From: Dermacentor variabilis
Lineage: Eukaryota; Arthropoda; Arachnida; Ixodida; Ixodidae
Direction of reading: 5' to 3'
Assembly (NCBI RefSeq): GCF_050947875.1
Contig: NC_134572.1
Location: forward strand, 126,225,605-126,289,604
Length of the DNA: 64,000 nucleotides
The first letter of the stretch is position 1. Each line of letters opens with the position of its first letter. A model generated the notes under the pieces. It was not told where the DNA came from. It did not search any database and saw only the letters and a program-made list of their open reading frames with translations. Made by a program: the position numbers and the translations under genes. Of this stretch, positions 25,690 to 38,959 are shown one piece after another.

Positions 25690-25888
25690 TGCTGAGCACG
25701 AGGTCGCGGGATCGAATCCCGGTCATGGCGGCCGCATTTCGATGGGGGCGAAATGCGAAAACACCCGTGTGCTTAGATTTAGGTGCACGTTAAGGAACCC
25801 CAGGTGGTCAAAATTTCCGGAGTCCTCCACTATGGCGTGCCTCGTAATCAGAAAGTGGTTTTGGCACGTAAAACCCCAAATATTATTA
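25690..25888 (+). mobile_element. 5'-truncated Ruka SINE with a 16-bp target duplication
   Basis: Ruka is a tRNA-derived, LINE-mobilised SINE of ticks. This copy begins at TGCTGAGCACGAGGTCGCGG, so the A box is gone. The B box (GGATCGAATCCC), GCATTTCGATGGGGGC, the conserved body and the CCCCAAATATTATTATT tail remain. It is flanked by perfect 16-bp repeats TTAACCGGTTTGATTT at 25674-25689 and 25889-25904. The duplication shows target-primed insertion, and truncation happened on insertion. Lacking an A box, it is unlikely to be transcribed by RNA polymerase III on its own. Confidence 0.93.
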
Positions 25889-26027
25889 TTAACCGGTTTG
25901 ATTTAACCGGTTCGCGTCGGAAGATAGTGGTCGCGCTGCAGAGGCAACCCCAGTGGTGGCACACCCGCACGCCCCCCCCCCCCCCTTAAAGAACAGAAAA
26001 AATATGGCAGCATTGAAAACGCGGCGA

Positions 26028-26145
26028 CAGAGAGAGAGAGAGAGAGAAAGGCAAAGAAAAGACAGGGAGGTTAACCAGGGATTATCTCCGGTTGGCCACC
26101 CTGTACTGGGGGAGGGGTAAGGAGATGCGATAGGTGAGAGAGAGA
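26028..26145 (-). repeat. Tick LINE 3'-end repeat, copy d
   Basis: An (AG)n run at 26028-26047 leads to GACAGGGAGGTTAACCAGGG, CCGGTTGGCCACCCTG and GGGGGAGGGGTAAGGAG. This is the clearest minus-strand copy of the family. A poly-C run (25972-25985) lies just upstream. Confidence 0.65.
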
Positions 26146-26443
26146 AGGATGTTCAGATGTTCTCATTATCGAAACGGCACGCCGCTTTCCTGCGTATTTG
26201 GGCACGGCAGCAGGTATGCCGTTCCATCTATTCTTCGTCTCGCCATCACCACTAAAGAACTTTCCTTCGGAGTTGCGCTCTTTTCTCCAACTACGAAAAG
26301 CTGTGCATGGGCTTGCTCGCTGGATAGGCTCCTGCATTTTGGTAACGTCCTACCAGCGACGTCATCAGCATGAAGACCCGTTGCTTCGCGTGCGCAAATT
26401 CCGGTTGTCATATCAAAAGAGCGTAGTCTTTTTTTTTTTTCAG

Positions 26444-26538
26444 AAGACACAAGATGCTTTGAGCGTTGGCTTGCCGACCACATCTATCCTGCTCCAACAA
26501 GAATTTAAGGACAAGACCTACAAACACGGGGCAGTCAG
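26444..26538 (+). other. Weak candidate exon
   Basis: A 12-base T tract plus CAG precedes 26444, and a GTACTA donor-like site follows at 26539. The frame is open from the first base, starting KTQDALSVGLPTT and containing QQEFKDKTYKHGAV. The composition is protein-like, but I do not recognise it and the donor is weak. A poly-A tail in reverse could also explain the T tract. Confidence 0.18.
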
Positions 26539-26545
26539 GTACTAG

Positions 26546-28213
26546 CGACGACGCTATTGTATTCGTAAATGCCACTGCGTGTTTGCATGCCAGGTCGCGT
26601 GAGAGACAGCAGAAGAGAGAGACAGAGAGGAAGAGATGTACTAATTTACAGAAAGATATTGTCCTAGAACTTTTGAAAGACGTAAGAGAAATGAATGACT
26701 GAATCAACTCCAGGGGCACGTAAAAAAGCGAATACGCGACGCAGATACCAACACGGTGTGGACTACCTGTAATATTCCCTATATACAGTCGGAGGAAAAG
26801 CCTCGAATCAACATATGTTTTTTTTTTCGCAGCCTAAGCATGGAGTCAGAAATTAAGTGGTACAGTATATGTCTACGTATTCGACGAATCTTTCGCGGCT
26901 GTGTCATAAGATATCTAACACTTTTGCTGATGCCGACGTCTTTAAATTTGTGCTTACGAGGGTACACTGTGTGTGTTGTGCGTATTGCGGGGTCTATTGA
27001 ACGCTACTTGCGGCAGGAAGATTGTACACATAACCCAATGAGTACGCACTGTTCACTTATGCGGCTTTGTGGGAACCAGTTGATGCAAACGCTGTAGGAA
27101 TTCTGACAAGTCTAAAATTTGCCAGAAAAAGAACCAACATTGGAGTGCCCAACAGAGCTGCACGCTGCAGCTCAGACAAATCTTTTTTACCTCGGAGGTG
27201 TTCTTGGTCCGCTTACTGACTTTGGTAAGTATTTATAGTCTCTTTGTAAACCGTTCTCTGCGCTATCGTTAGTGCTGGCCTAATAAAGTTACATAACATT
27301 GGTGACGACACAGGGCTGCGTGAAGATGAGCAAGTGCTACAATGCTTACGCTGCTTACACATACTTAGTATAACTCACGGAGGAGTTTCCGGGTGACTTT
27401 TTTTTTTCCTGGACGTCGCGCGATAGTTTAATATGCGTGGTGTGTGGCGCGTGTGCCTTGCTATTGTTTCGTCTGGAAGAGAGGTAGTGATGCAAAGAAG
27501 GAAAGGGCACTTGATTGCAGCATTGATATTGCTCGTGGTGCGAGAAGCCCTCCATGCCCCACGATTATCCCAGTTGTCGTGGGTCGAAGTGCCTCGCAAA
27601 CCACGACCAAATTCCCCTTATCCAGACTGAAAAAATGTGTCCAGTGTTACTTCAGTGTTACTTTCGAAATGGCCTAGGCGGCGTGCTTCGAAAAAAAAAA
27701 AAAGAACTATTCTCTCTTAGTGACAGCAGGCTGATCAGATAGTGTCCCCAGGCATAAGATCTTCCTAGTTCCACCAAGCACTTAGAAGGATCTAGGGCGC
27801 TCGCCGTGGCGCTTCAGGGAAAAAGCACCTAGAAACGTGGTACAGGCGAGCGGCGCACCGCGGCGCAGCGGTCGAGCAGCGGCTTGGGATTAAATAGAAA
27901 CACGCTGCGGGGACACTGCTGGTGTCACGTGATTGCTCTCCGATAAAAGCCCGCGCGCTCGCTTGGGCGGTCCTCTTTCTCGCAGTGGAAGAAAATTATG
28001 CATGGCTCTGCTATCGCAAATACCGGAGACCAGCGGAGCTGGGGGAAGCCCAGCAAAGGTTAGACTAAGTGTGCGGTTTGGCACTACTTTACAGGCCTCT
28101 CTGTTGGTCTCTGGCGTCCACGCATAATTTTTGCGATAGGTGTCAATCTTCTCATGCCAATGACAAAAGGTTAAAACGCAAACGCCCATTATGACCGCAG
28201 TTAATTCACTTCG

Positions 28214-28216
<3 letters not shown>
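26546..28216. other. No recognised gene; possible LTR end near 27.28 kb
   Basis: At 27277-27305 an AATAAAG signal is followed by ACATTGGTGACGAC. This resembles the end of an LTR (ACA) joined to a primer-binding site (TTGGTGAC). I find no partner LTR or coding region, so it is only a suspicion. The rest is unassigned. Confidence 0.25.

Positions 28217-28264
<48 letters not shown>
28217..28264. repeat. (TA)n microsatellite
   Basis: About 24 uninterrupted TA units. Confidence 0.96.
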
Positions 28265-28267
<3 letters not shown>

Positions 28268-30808
28268 GAAAGAAAGAAATACTTTGCTCAGGGAAAATCC
28301 ACCAATGAGGTAAGCACCACCATGTGGTACAGTGTTGATATTCGCTGTTCATTGTTATCGGGGAGCACATCGTTAGCATCCAAGGGTTGCTTGCAGCCGA
28401 CCTTTAACATGACGACTCATCTTTCGTCTATTCCGAAGCAATCATAAAGTTGAATAAATCTCGAATGTTGCATGGATTACAGTAAAATTATTGCATCAAC
28501 AGTCGGCCATGTGGGTGCAGACAATATGGAAAGCGGCGTAATAACGCGAGGAACGTTACAGAACATGGCTCCAAGGCCTTCCGAATGCATCACATTTCTG
28601 GCGACAATACAGCCAAATGCAGCCGCCATGGCACACGTTCGCGACAGTTCACCCAGTTCTTGTGAGAACCATTCACTGATGTAGACAGCTTGCGAAGCAT
28701 GTAAGGTTATGTTGGCGTGGAGCGCACCATCGGTTTGTGGCACACATGTTTGTAGCAGGGAGTAGTCGTCACGGTTTGCGAAATAAACAGTTGGTTATAA
28801 TTACTTTCAACTGTAAAACTCACTACGTGGCAGATTACAAAATTGAACATCACCATGAAAGACAATAAAGAAAGATTAAATGAACTTTCGCAAGATGCCT
28901 GTTTATAGGTGTTATATTTGCTTTTATATCGCCTCCAACTAACAATATACTCATAGGAAGATCTAATGTTCCTATTGTCTTATCGGTGTCATTGCTATAT
29001 GACAAAGGCGCTGATACCCTTACTGCCGGTAAAATTGGAAACTTTGGTCGGAATTCTGCAGCTTCCATCACTTATTTCACTTGATAGCGTTTCGCGCTTC
29101 CGTTCTCGCATTTCGTCTGTAGTGCATCGAGACTACAATCCCTCTGTTTCTGAAAGAGACGCTTCATGAATTAACAAGTCGTTTCGTACGTCGTGTTACT
29201 TGAGGACTGCGCGCGAGGGTTTAGTGCGAAATATAGACAATAACTGCGCATTATAAAGGTGACCTTGTTTTGTTCTATAGCACAGTGTGCACAAAACGAA
29301 GGATTTAACTTCGTCATATTGCGTCTTAAACGCTTTTGCTTCCCGATATATTGCGGTTATCGGTACGGGAACTATACCTAGCTGCCCTCTACAAAGTACA
29401 CGGATATCGGCTGCTGCTTTCGCAATAGAGAACAGCAGTCGCCCGTGCACACTGAAAGAGCGTCATCGCGTGCCGAATTGTGGAATTACCCTTTTGAATT
29501 CCTCAAAGCATCTTCATGCGGTCATCGTGGAGCGTTGTTAGGTAAAGATAGATATATTACTATTTTTCGTAGATACTATTGGTCCAACTGCGGACTAAGA
29601 TGTGAGAGGCGGGATACGTACAATATACTATACAAATCACTCACAACTGACATGGCAAGAAGTCATTAGGTAAGAAGCATTTAAACGATAACTCCTTCTT
29701 TTTCAGGTGCTACGAACGCAATATAGTTAAATGGGAACAGCAAGAAAGGAACCTACACGTTGCAGTGCAAAGAGGGTAGTCAGAGGCAGAAAGATGGAAC
29801 GACATGGGGAGCAAAAAGGCCAGAAAACCACGAAGAAAGCAAGGCGAAAGTGCGCATCACTTAACTGATTTAGTGAAGATGTTTCGCGTCCAGAATACCT
29901 TGGCTGTGAGATACGCGGTTTATTAGAATGAATAATTGGAAGGCAATGATATTATCAACACTCATAACATTAATCGTGGAAAGACTGACAGGTGTTCAGT
30001 GTTTCTATTTAAAGCATAGAGTGAACGAGGGTGAACTAACACCGAGGTTAATAATTCATGCCGCTCTTACAATGCTTCAGTTTCTACACTAAACGGCTGA
30101 TGAATTTATGCTGTCAGATCACTTGCTCGAGAGTACATATTCTTGTAGGAGCAGCTTCTGTTATTCTTATGTACGACGTACCTTGTAAGAATGCTTGCTG
30201 TTTATTATCCTCCATCCACGCTTAAAAAATCGCAGTTGCATTTTTACTTGCGCGGAACGACGTGCTGGGTACACGCCATGGCGCATCTGAGCAACATGCG
30301 TATGTTGACAGGAAAGAATACCTACGTGCATACACATCTTAATTCGGCACTGGTGCTACGACAACGATCGAGCGGTCCTCGATTCATCTCGACCGTGCTT
30401 CATAACTTCAGAAGTTTTGTTCATCCATTACCCTTCTAGTCACTCGACCCGACTACGTTCGATGTACTTGGTGTATACCTAACTGTCAGGCCTATATGAA
30501 CCCGTGAAATAGGAGGTATAGAATGTGAGCCGGACTGTTAAAAACGGAATGACGCAGCGGCCACAAAAGGAAAAGCCAACACGACGAAAGACAGGAACGC
30601 TCAGCAGGGAGACGGGGGGGCTGACGGTAAAAATTGATCACGAGGCGCAAAAAGACAAATCCCGCTGCGCACGTCGCCGGCTCGCGTTTCAGACATCGGC
30701 GATGGTGCCAGGCGTACCCTTGACCCCGAAAATAGGTTCTAGGTGCCCCCGTGGCGCGATTTATGAGTCTTGCGGGGCTCCGTTATAAACGATCATCCAC
30801 TTCCTTAC
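28265..30808. other. No recognisable feature
   Basis: Many short frames but no domains, repeats or paired splice sites that I trust. Confidence 0.35.
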
Positions 30809-31156
30809 TTAGCATAGAAATGGCCCTCTCAAGGCGCGGCCCGGTAAGAAGCTTCTGTTTATAAGACCCTCCCTGGTTGCAACAAACGCGCTCTCGTACG
30901 CAAAGGCTCGTGTACATACAGTGCCGGTCACACGCAGAGAAGGTGTAACAGGCACCACGGCGCATTCCTTCTTAAGAGGCTGACCACGCGTCAGCTGTAT
31001 ACGGGCATGATTTGCTTCGAGTTTGCTTTTGGTCGTTTTTTCTTTTTCTACGCCTGCCGACTGCTCCTTCTTGGCTTTGCGCTTGTGTTTAGCCCCGTGT
31101 GAAGACGGGTCTAATGCAGTTGCGCCCTTTTGTGGCTTATGAGCAGGCTGCTCCAT
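30809..31156 (-). other. Unassigned Lys-rich open frame
   Basis: The 115-codon frame starts MEQPAHKPQKG and is strongly basic in its first half (KHKRKAKKEQ, EKEKTTKSKLEA). It ends without a recognised domain. An overlapping frame continues with LSKEVDDRL and stops at 30783, so a frameshifted gene piece is possible. I do not recognise the family and chance remains likely. Confidence 0.15.
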
Positions 31157-34100
31157 CCTCTATCACTACTTGGTAGGCTGGAAACCACCTTATATTCATG
31201 TGCAACATTCCTGCTTCGTGTTTTGCGCTTCATGTTTAGATGACCGATCACGCTGGCCAGAGACGAGCTTGGAGCTGGACCCCGGGTTGTTTGTTAGCTA
31301 CGATACACGACTTTCGTAGTTGCTTAGTTTACTATTTGTGTTCTATCCTGCAGTCAGCTAAACGAATCAACCTGGTGAGAGGCCTGTAAGTGGCGTGCAC
31401 TTATTGCATTCCGAAATATTAACCTCTTACAGCCTCAACATTCATGCCTGAAGGAAAACATCGGAATCCGAAATCACTCACGCCATTTGCTGACGCAGGC
31501 GAGGTTTGAAGACGCCTCTAAAGAAAACTGAAACGAGTAGGAAACAGGGCCCTTATATTCGCATGTTTTCTCAATTAATAAACTCAGACTTGGCAGGTGA
31601 ACCGTCTAGCATCTTATAGAAGTCTGTGAATCAGTCGGTATTGCATGTACAGAGGGCGACCTCAAGTCACGTACCTTATTTGATGCATCCGCACTAGCTT
31701 CCTGGAGAGTTCACCCTGGTTGGAAGCACCATGCGCAAAGTGTTGCGTTGTGAGCCAGAGGTAGCAACATGCTGACGCGGTTTTGCTGGATGTCTACACA
31801 AGAAGTCAGAGTTAAGGATTGCTCTCTCTTAAGCACCCGAGTTGTATCTATGAGCTCAAATTCCGTATGTCTGGAAATTGCGGCAATAGGCTAGAAGCGG
31901 CTGAGTATATGGGACTACCCTACAATATCGTTTTGTATGTTGCAGTAGCGTCATGCGCCTTTACACGGGGCGATGGTACATACATCACCTTGCGGTCATC
32001 ATGCAGCCGTCGCTGTATCAATAGTAGCCATGAAGATTTGCCACTGGTGAAGCACACCTGGCTAACTGAAACCGAAGGAATCGGCAACATGTAAGCGAGG
32101 GTACATAGCTCTAGCCGGGTGATGGGAAGAAAGTTTTGAATCAAGTGATTGGTCCTTCTCACTAGTGAGTCATAATTAACTGCATGGTATAAGAAGCCGA
32201 TGTGTACCCTTGTCCAACTGCTCAGATGTGTGGAAATGTGTTTAAATGCCGCATTGGTTACTTGACTGGGATAATTGGTCACATGTGCCCCTTGACTGTT
32301 CGCCCACGGAGACGCTGAGCCTTGTCCACATCTACCCAGAGAGTTCTCACGCGCTGTCAACACCGATGAACATTCGGCCAATAGTTCTCGCTTTCCTGCG
32401 TTCTCACTGGCTGCCTAGTGTGAGATATCAGAGGCCTGCCAAACAGAACGGCTACTCGTTGTGGCATCTTCCATTCGCTGCACAAATTGAACGCTGTGCA
32501 CGGGTTAACGTTTTTGAATTAGCAGCTGCATCAGCTTCCTGACTTGTACAGCGAAGAGTACAGGAACAAACGACCAAATAGACGGACACTGCGGATACTG
32601 TTAGGTAGGAAACTTCAAGGCGTGGTTACCCAGAGTTTATGCACTTCTGGGAAGACAGCACCCGACTGTGGTGTGAAATGCCACATAAGACGCCCGTGAT
32701 GGCGCTGGCAAGCATTAAAAACGCTTCGAACACGCCACAGCCGTTTTCAGGACGTAGCCAACGGTCTGGAAGCGCAACGACACTCCTCCCTTTCCTAAGT
32801 CCTTCACATTCGACATATCGCACACAAAAACGAGACTGTACAGGTGTCCTGTTGTGATGATTGGTCTTTCGTAATTAGCGTTATATTTGTCCAGCAATCG
32901 GTAGAAATTTAAAGCAGCAATGGCAGATTCTGGTAACAAATAAAAAGATGCTATAGGGTACTTTTATTGCCCTTGCTCCTTCACTTCAGGCGAAGTATGA
33001 CAATTATTCCAGAGTTTTGTGCAACAGCACAAGCGACCGACACAAGACTGGAGACACGCCCGAGCGACACATCGATCCCACTACTGCCGCTGCCAAGTTT
33101 AAGGAATTCAGCATGACAAAGCGGGATTTACTACCGCGATTTATAATGCCTTCCTATCGTGCTTCCGCCGTACTCTTTACTAACGTCCTAGTTTTCCACT
33201 TCCGTCACTTCCACCGTCAGCGGGTTGAGTGCAAATCCCCAAGTACCGCAAGCCGGGTAGTTTGGGAAAGCGTGGAAGCGAAATTCCGGGGGCCTCGCTG
33301 GATTCAGAGAGGAGCAAACGGAAACCGAGGAACCATCGAACCAACCAGCTGCGCAGGAAAGCGACTCAAATTAAAGCGGTACGTCCGACATTCTACCTCG
33401 ATGATACTCGAGCGAGCGTGCATTCCTCCTGTAGACAGCGGCGAATCTTCCAAACTCTTTCGAAGTCTAGTTGCACTACCTATGCTTGACTTTGCACTCG
33501 TGAGTGCTTCGCAATCCAGGGCGGACTGCTGAAGCATTACGAGGACGCGGCAACCCGATCATTCTCGCGAATTCGGCCTACAAGCTTGCTAACTCTTCCG
33601 CATTTCCCCCTTCAGAACGTTTCAGCTTGCGCCATCTGGCCAGGACAACTGGAGATGTAACGACTCACTTTCGGCATTACGACCACACCGATGACATGGT
33701 GACGAAAAGGAAGCACAAGTAACGGCGAGCAAAGGGGGGGGGGGGGAAGGGACCAAAATAAGGAGCTCAATTATACGTGACTGCGGCGTGTCCCCGCTGC
33801 GATTGTAATGCTGAACCCCGACCCAAGACGTTCGTCCGCTCCTGTTCTGCAGCAAAGTTCTCGCTCAGCAGTACGTGTGTAACAGCTCGTCGCAAAGTGG
33901 GGAGGTGGAAAAAAAAGAATAAGCGCGTAAAAACAATCACCTCACGCAGATCCTTTATTCCTTTTTACGCCGTTTACCGCCGCGGCTCTTCAACGAGAGA
34001 GTGGCTTGTCAGTTGGCGCCTTTAATAAACGACGCTGAGACACGCAGGCAAGTTATTTTGTTTGTATCGTTTTGCTGTAGCTCCACCGCTGAAGCTTTTA

Positions 34101-37100
34101 GCCGCATCTCCGGCAGAATGCCTCTGAGTGAATTATTCAGTAGCTGTTTCATTTGTAACTTTTCTCCTCTGAGCTGCGTATAAACGAGGGTCTCAGTTCT
34201 GCTTGCGTCTTTAGCCTTTCGTTCACTGTTTCATTATTCTTGTTGTTGCTCTGAGCCACAGATGTCTTCAGAAAATTCATGTCGTGCCCGGCTAGCTGAT
34301 CCCATAATTGCAGCCATGTACGCTAATGATCATATTATTCTGCACTTTTGGAGCCATAAGTTTTTTTCCACTCCTCTGAGCGTGACGGAGAATTGAACCG
34401 ACGCGGCCGTCCCCGTATTTTGTGCGTCGATTCCGCTTACTGAAGTCCTGTGGCACAGAAATGCAAGCATTGTGGCAAAAGGCTTCTAGCGGCGCTAGAG
34501 GAGAATGGTATTCGCAAAGAACAATCTCACCTTGCATGATTCAGCGCATTCGTGTTCCTTGTTATAACAAGGAGAAATTGGTCAGAACAGATCACACTAC
34601 AAATAGGAATTACGGTACACTAGTAGAACGCACAATTCAGAAAACTGAGACTCCTTGATATGTTTGCTTGCGCGAATGCGTTAAACGTAAGATAAGGCAC
34701 ATCTATGTTTTTTCTACGCGCTTGCCCGCGCATTCCCACCTTAGAAAAAGAAAGAAGCGAAGGGGAAAACATGGAAAGCTGTTGTAAAAGTGCGACGTAT
34801 GGTAATAAAAAGCCCGTCGTAAGCTAACCTCTAGTTTCTTAATACTTGATGAAGAAAAGTGAACGTCGTTTTAGCTAGGTTATGCCATCTTGGAATTCGG
34901 AGAACGCAGTATTGACTAATCGAGTGCCTACTGACGGGGAAGCGCCATTTGCATGAAACTCTAAAGCTTGTTCACATCTCTCCTTCTCGCTTGCCTCAAT
35001 AGTTTGTGTGGCGCTGCCGAATGTGCACTTAGAGAACAAAAGGCGAGGTGCCGTACGTTCATTGAGCTGCACCGTCAGATTCAGAAGCGAGAGCGACCGC
35101 ATTATTAGCAGCCTCCACACACAGCACGTGCCGCTTGAATACTCGCTAGGCCACACTTTATGCACGTGCTTCATCTATCCGGGGAAGTATGAACAAAAAA
35201 AATATGTAACGCAGGCACCCACAGCAACCCAAAGGCACGCCTACCGCGTATCTTAAACGGCCCCGTCGTGATCTTTGCGCGTGGCTGAGCAAAGTTTGTT
35301 AGCACAAATGCGTCGCGCAACCGAAGATAATTGAGCGGAAGAAACTGTTGCGTAATCGAGGCATATTTTTTTTTTCTGTCTTCTTTCTGCCACGGTTACT
35401 CTTACTAGTCGCCGAAGACCACGTGCGGAAAACAGAACGGCAGCACGTGCTCGCAGGCTGTCAGGCCCCACTTAGTAGATTGTACCGTGAGTCATCACCG
35501 CCCTTCTACACATGTGTTTGGCGGAAGGCAAAAAAAAAAAAAAAAAGCTGTGCTGCGTAAACAAGTGTGTGAGAGGGGGCCCTGCGCCCAAGCCATGCTG
35601 AGAAAAAAAAAGAAAGAAAATAAGTGTCGCATTTGTTCGAATATAAGCCGGCTTCGCTTCGAAGCAGACGCCAGAGAAGCGGACTGAAATAAATAAGTAA
35701 AGAAACCACCAGTGAGAGCTGGCTGACAAAAACCGAGAGCGCATGAACCTTTGGCGTCTTTCCTTAACCCCCCCCCCCCCCCCCCCACCAAATAATCCTC
35801 ATGCAAACATGGACAGTTGAAACGCAAAACAACTTATCTCTGCTGCTGGCAGTGCTTAATTACTATATTTACCAGAGACTACTGTAAACACGCGGAAGCA
35901 CTAACGATTCTCTGCACACTGACCGCTTGAAGCTGACGATGGCAACACTATCAGTACGGTTACATGAGGACTCAGTGCAATAAATTAGTGTCTTTATTTT
36001 CCAAGCACACTACAAGTAAGGAGATGAGTGGGGCATGGTTCTTTGAGCGCGCTCTATATAGCCCAAGGAGATTTTAAAATACCTCCTCGATACATACCAA
36101 TATAAGCCTGCTGTACTGTATAAGCCTACTGTATAAGCCTACTATTGTTTATTCAGAAAAAGCAAGATGTCATCTTAGGCACGAATAAGCGTGGTAGACA
36201 CACGAGCGAAGTTACCAAATTATGAGGCGAAACACAGGCATAACAGAGCCGCGCTTTCTTCAGCTTGGTACGTCGTGCTTCCGGAAGGACAGTTCGTCTC
36301 TATTTCTTTACAAATACTTCCACCACGTCAACAGCGAACAAGACGCATTACAATGAAATAATACAATATTGAATGTTATTACGACTACGGCTTCTCCTAA
36401 TAAATAACAGGTTGCCTATAACCGGTCATCGGTTAAACAATAACAAGTAGAAACCTATCGACGTATACGAGCGATGTGGCTCCTTACTTTACCAAAGAAA
36501 TAGCGCCAATGGAGCTTGTTATTTGATAACCGCAAATAATGTTTGACATTTGTTATGAAAGAAAGCTATCGGGCCTACGCCGCGAACACCTTCTCAAGGA
36601 ATTCCCACGGACGCCTCCATATGCAAAAAGAAAGAATGAACACCGGGTAAATGAACAATAAGGAATAGAGACAGCACTGTCGGCACGTGGGAACCATCAA
36701 CGACGTGTCACGCTGATTCAACGACTACAGCCAGCACTAATAAGCCAAGAAATCTCTATCGCGCTGAAAGCTAAGGAGGCAACGTAATTAGGCTGCGAAA
36801 TCTCGTTTGTTCTCGCGATCGCACAACACTAAGCCAGCTCCATTCCCGTATGCCTTCGAAGCGGCAAAGCACGGCTGGTGAGCCATAACGAAGGTGTGAA
36901 AAAACGAGAAATAAAGTTGTGTGAGAAGCCAGTAGGAGAGAAAACGGTCCACCATTGCGAGCCGCGAGTTGGGGAGGAGATTTACCCCAGAACGGGCGGT
37001 GGTGCGGCCTCTCATTAGCGAAGTGCGTGCTAATGAGGAGGCCCCTATTGTTATAACGGGGTGGCGAGAACACGGCGCGTGCTAGTGTCGTCGGGTTCGC

Positions 37101-37440
37101 CACAGCACCGTTGCTCGGCATACGTGTGGCGAATTCTGCTGGGTCGAAGACACAGAAAGAAGAAAAAGAGGAAAAGATGCGCGACAAAGCGATGAGTGGA
37201 TGAAGAGAGGTAAGGGTATGACAAAAGAAAGAATAGCCTCGTGGTGAGGATTTTTTGTATTCCCCACGGCGAAAATCCGCCGGTTGCTGTCCTGAGCGTT
37301 GCTCGCAAGTTATTTACGGTTTCCTTTTTTTTTTCTTTCTCTTTAACTTTACCCAAACCGGTTGTCCGAACAAACAAGGGAAGGAAAGAGCGAAGAACAG
37401 GCGTCGCGCGTAAGAGCGGAAGGTGTGCACACGTAACTTA
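31157..37440. other. Long unassigned stretch
   Basis: Homopolymers lie at about 33734-33746 (G), 35529-35546 (A) and 35768-35786 (C). The longest frame (33017-33532, plus, 171 codons) is unrecognised and has no splice or promoter support. A small triplicated TAAGCCTACTGTA-like motif is at about 36102-36143. I identify no gene or transposon. Confidence 0.3.
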
Positions 37441-37641
37441 GGGCTTTTCGGAAGTCGAGCCCTTCTCGTCGAGTTCACGCTCTCGCTGTGCGTAGATAAG
37501 GCACGGACTGCACCGAAGACGTGCTCTCGGTCGAGTACGCTCCCACAGTTGCGAGGGTGTGCGCGGCAGCGCGCCGACGAAATCAGCCGGCGCTGAGCGT
37601 GCTTCGGGACCGTGTACGCCTTGTATACAGGGGCGAGCACT

Positions 37642-37901
37642 GCAGTTGTGTGAATGCCGTGGTTGCTCAGTGGCTATGGTGTTCGATTGCTGAGCACGAG
37701 GTCGCAGGATCGAAACCCGGCCTCGTCGGCCGCATTTCGATGGGGGTGAAATGCGAAAACACCCTTGCACTTAAATTTAGGTGCGCGTTTAAGAACCTCA
37801 GGTGGTCGAAATTTCCGGAGTCCTCCACTACGGCGTGCCTCATAATCAGAAAGTGGTTTTGGCACGTAAAACCCCACAATTTAATTTAGCAGTTGTGTGA
37901 A
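37642..37901 (+). mobile_element. Ruka SINE, full length, with 13-bp target duplication
   Basis: The element body is 37655-37888. It has an intact tRNA-like head: GCCGTGGTTGCTCAGTGG (A box) and GGATCGAAACCC (B box). The GCATTTCGATGGGGGTG, GGTGCGCG and GGAGTCCTCCACTACGGCG blocks follow, then the ACCCCACAATTTAATTTA tail. GCAGTTGTGTGAA is repeated perfectly at 37642-37654 and 37889-37901. A few substitutions relative to the 48-kb copy suggest an older insertion. Confidence 0.95.
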
Positions 37902-38049
37902 CGTGTACGCGTGTGCCGGAGAAGGCTGAAGCTCCGAAACTGTTTATGATAGGTGGAAATGTGCATCTGAGGTGATTTTAATGTGCCAGTGTCTGGCGCA
38001 GAGTCACGCTTCACTGTACACATTGCTACGCACACGCGTAATCGCCTTG

Positions 38050-38183
38050 TTCTGTAACTATCCACCTAGTGGACATGTCCATTTCGTCTTGCCGCTGATG
38101 TCCTGATTGGCTGGGCTGGGGTACACGTCAGAACTTCAGCAGCAGATGGAATGGTCATGCCCACTAAGTGGACACCTACAGAA
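38050..38183. mobile_element. Short inverted-repeat element (MITE-like)
   Basis: The left arm 38050-38080 (starts TTCTGTAACTATCCACC) and right arm 38153-38183 are inverse copies over 31 bases with about six mismatches. 72 bases lie between them. Each arm also contains a near-palindrome around CCACTTAGTGG. No target duplication is visible, so the true ends may lie further out or the structure may be a decayed palindrome. Confidence 0.4.
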
Positions 38184-38950
38184 TGCCCCGCCCCACTGCT
38201 TTCTGTAGCTGTCGAACAGTGATAGCTGCGATTCCTACAAATTCAATAGTAGCCGTGAATTGCCGTTCGCATTCGACCCGACGCCACAAGGGCTAGCGCG
38301 CAGTGAGGCACATCGCGCTGCAACATGAAGACCAACGGTAGCCAATAACCACTAGTTTGATACGTGTTGCTTGCTATTTTAGGGGTTTTACCCCTTTTTC
38401 AAGAAACTGTTTCGCGTAACCCACTATAGGACGTCCTGGAGCGATACTCACAGAATGGCATGATAATTTTGAAAAATTACGCCATTAACTTTTTTTCTCT
38501 CACTATTTTGAATTAACAGTGTTGTGTTGCTTAAGGTATTCTGTTAATTTCAGAGAGAGAGATCTCGTATGAACGAGCATGTGAGTCGTAATTCTGAAAA
38601 CAGCACAGCTGCTCCCTAGGCGGTTTCGAGGCACACAATATCGTGGCTATATATACTGGCACCGTTGCTTCTTGAGTATCGCGTGTACGTGTGATGTCTT
38701 TCAAATTTCTGCATTGGGCGTTTCTAAAATGTTTATGTATGTCATGATATATGTGCTTTCATTGACTTGTTCCGCCGAATTCGACGCGGTCTCGTGTGCG
38801 TATTTCGAAATTTGACCAGCAGCCTCTGCATGTAAACATGTTCGCGCAAACTCACGCGATGGCTCTTTTTATACTCCCGTTGCACCTCGAAAAAACTCCG
38901 TCAATAGCAAAGCAAAAAATAAAGAAAAAACAGAAAAAAACTCTCATAAT
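38184..38950. other. No recognisable feature
   Basis: A-rich patches near 38920-38945. No gene or known repeat is seen. Confidence 0.35.
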
Positions 38951-38959
38951 TCCACGCGA

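Noticed and set aside
29707..29779. Possible exon after TTCTTTTTCAG
   Set aside because: The tract is short, the donor is poor and the open frame is brief; this is expected often by chance in 64 kb.
33017..33532. 171-codon frame as a gene
   Set aside because: No recognisable domain, splice sites or promoter, and overlapping frames on both strands are also open.
37521..37889. 122-codon open frame on the plus strand
   Set aside because: Its second half is the Ruka SINE, and the first half is GC-rich DNA with no domain.
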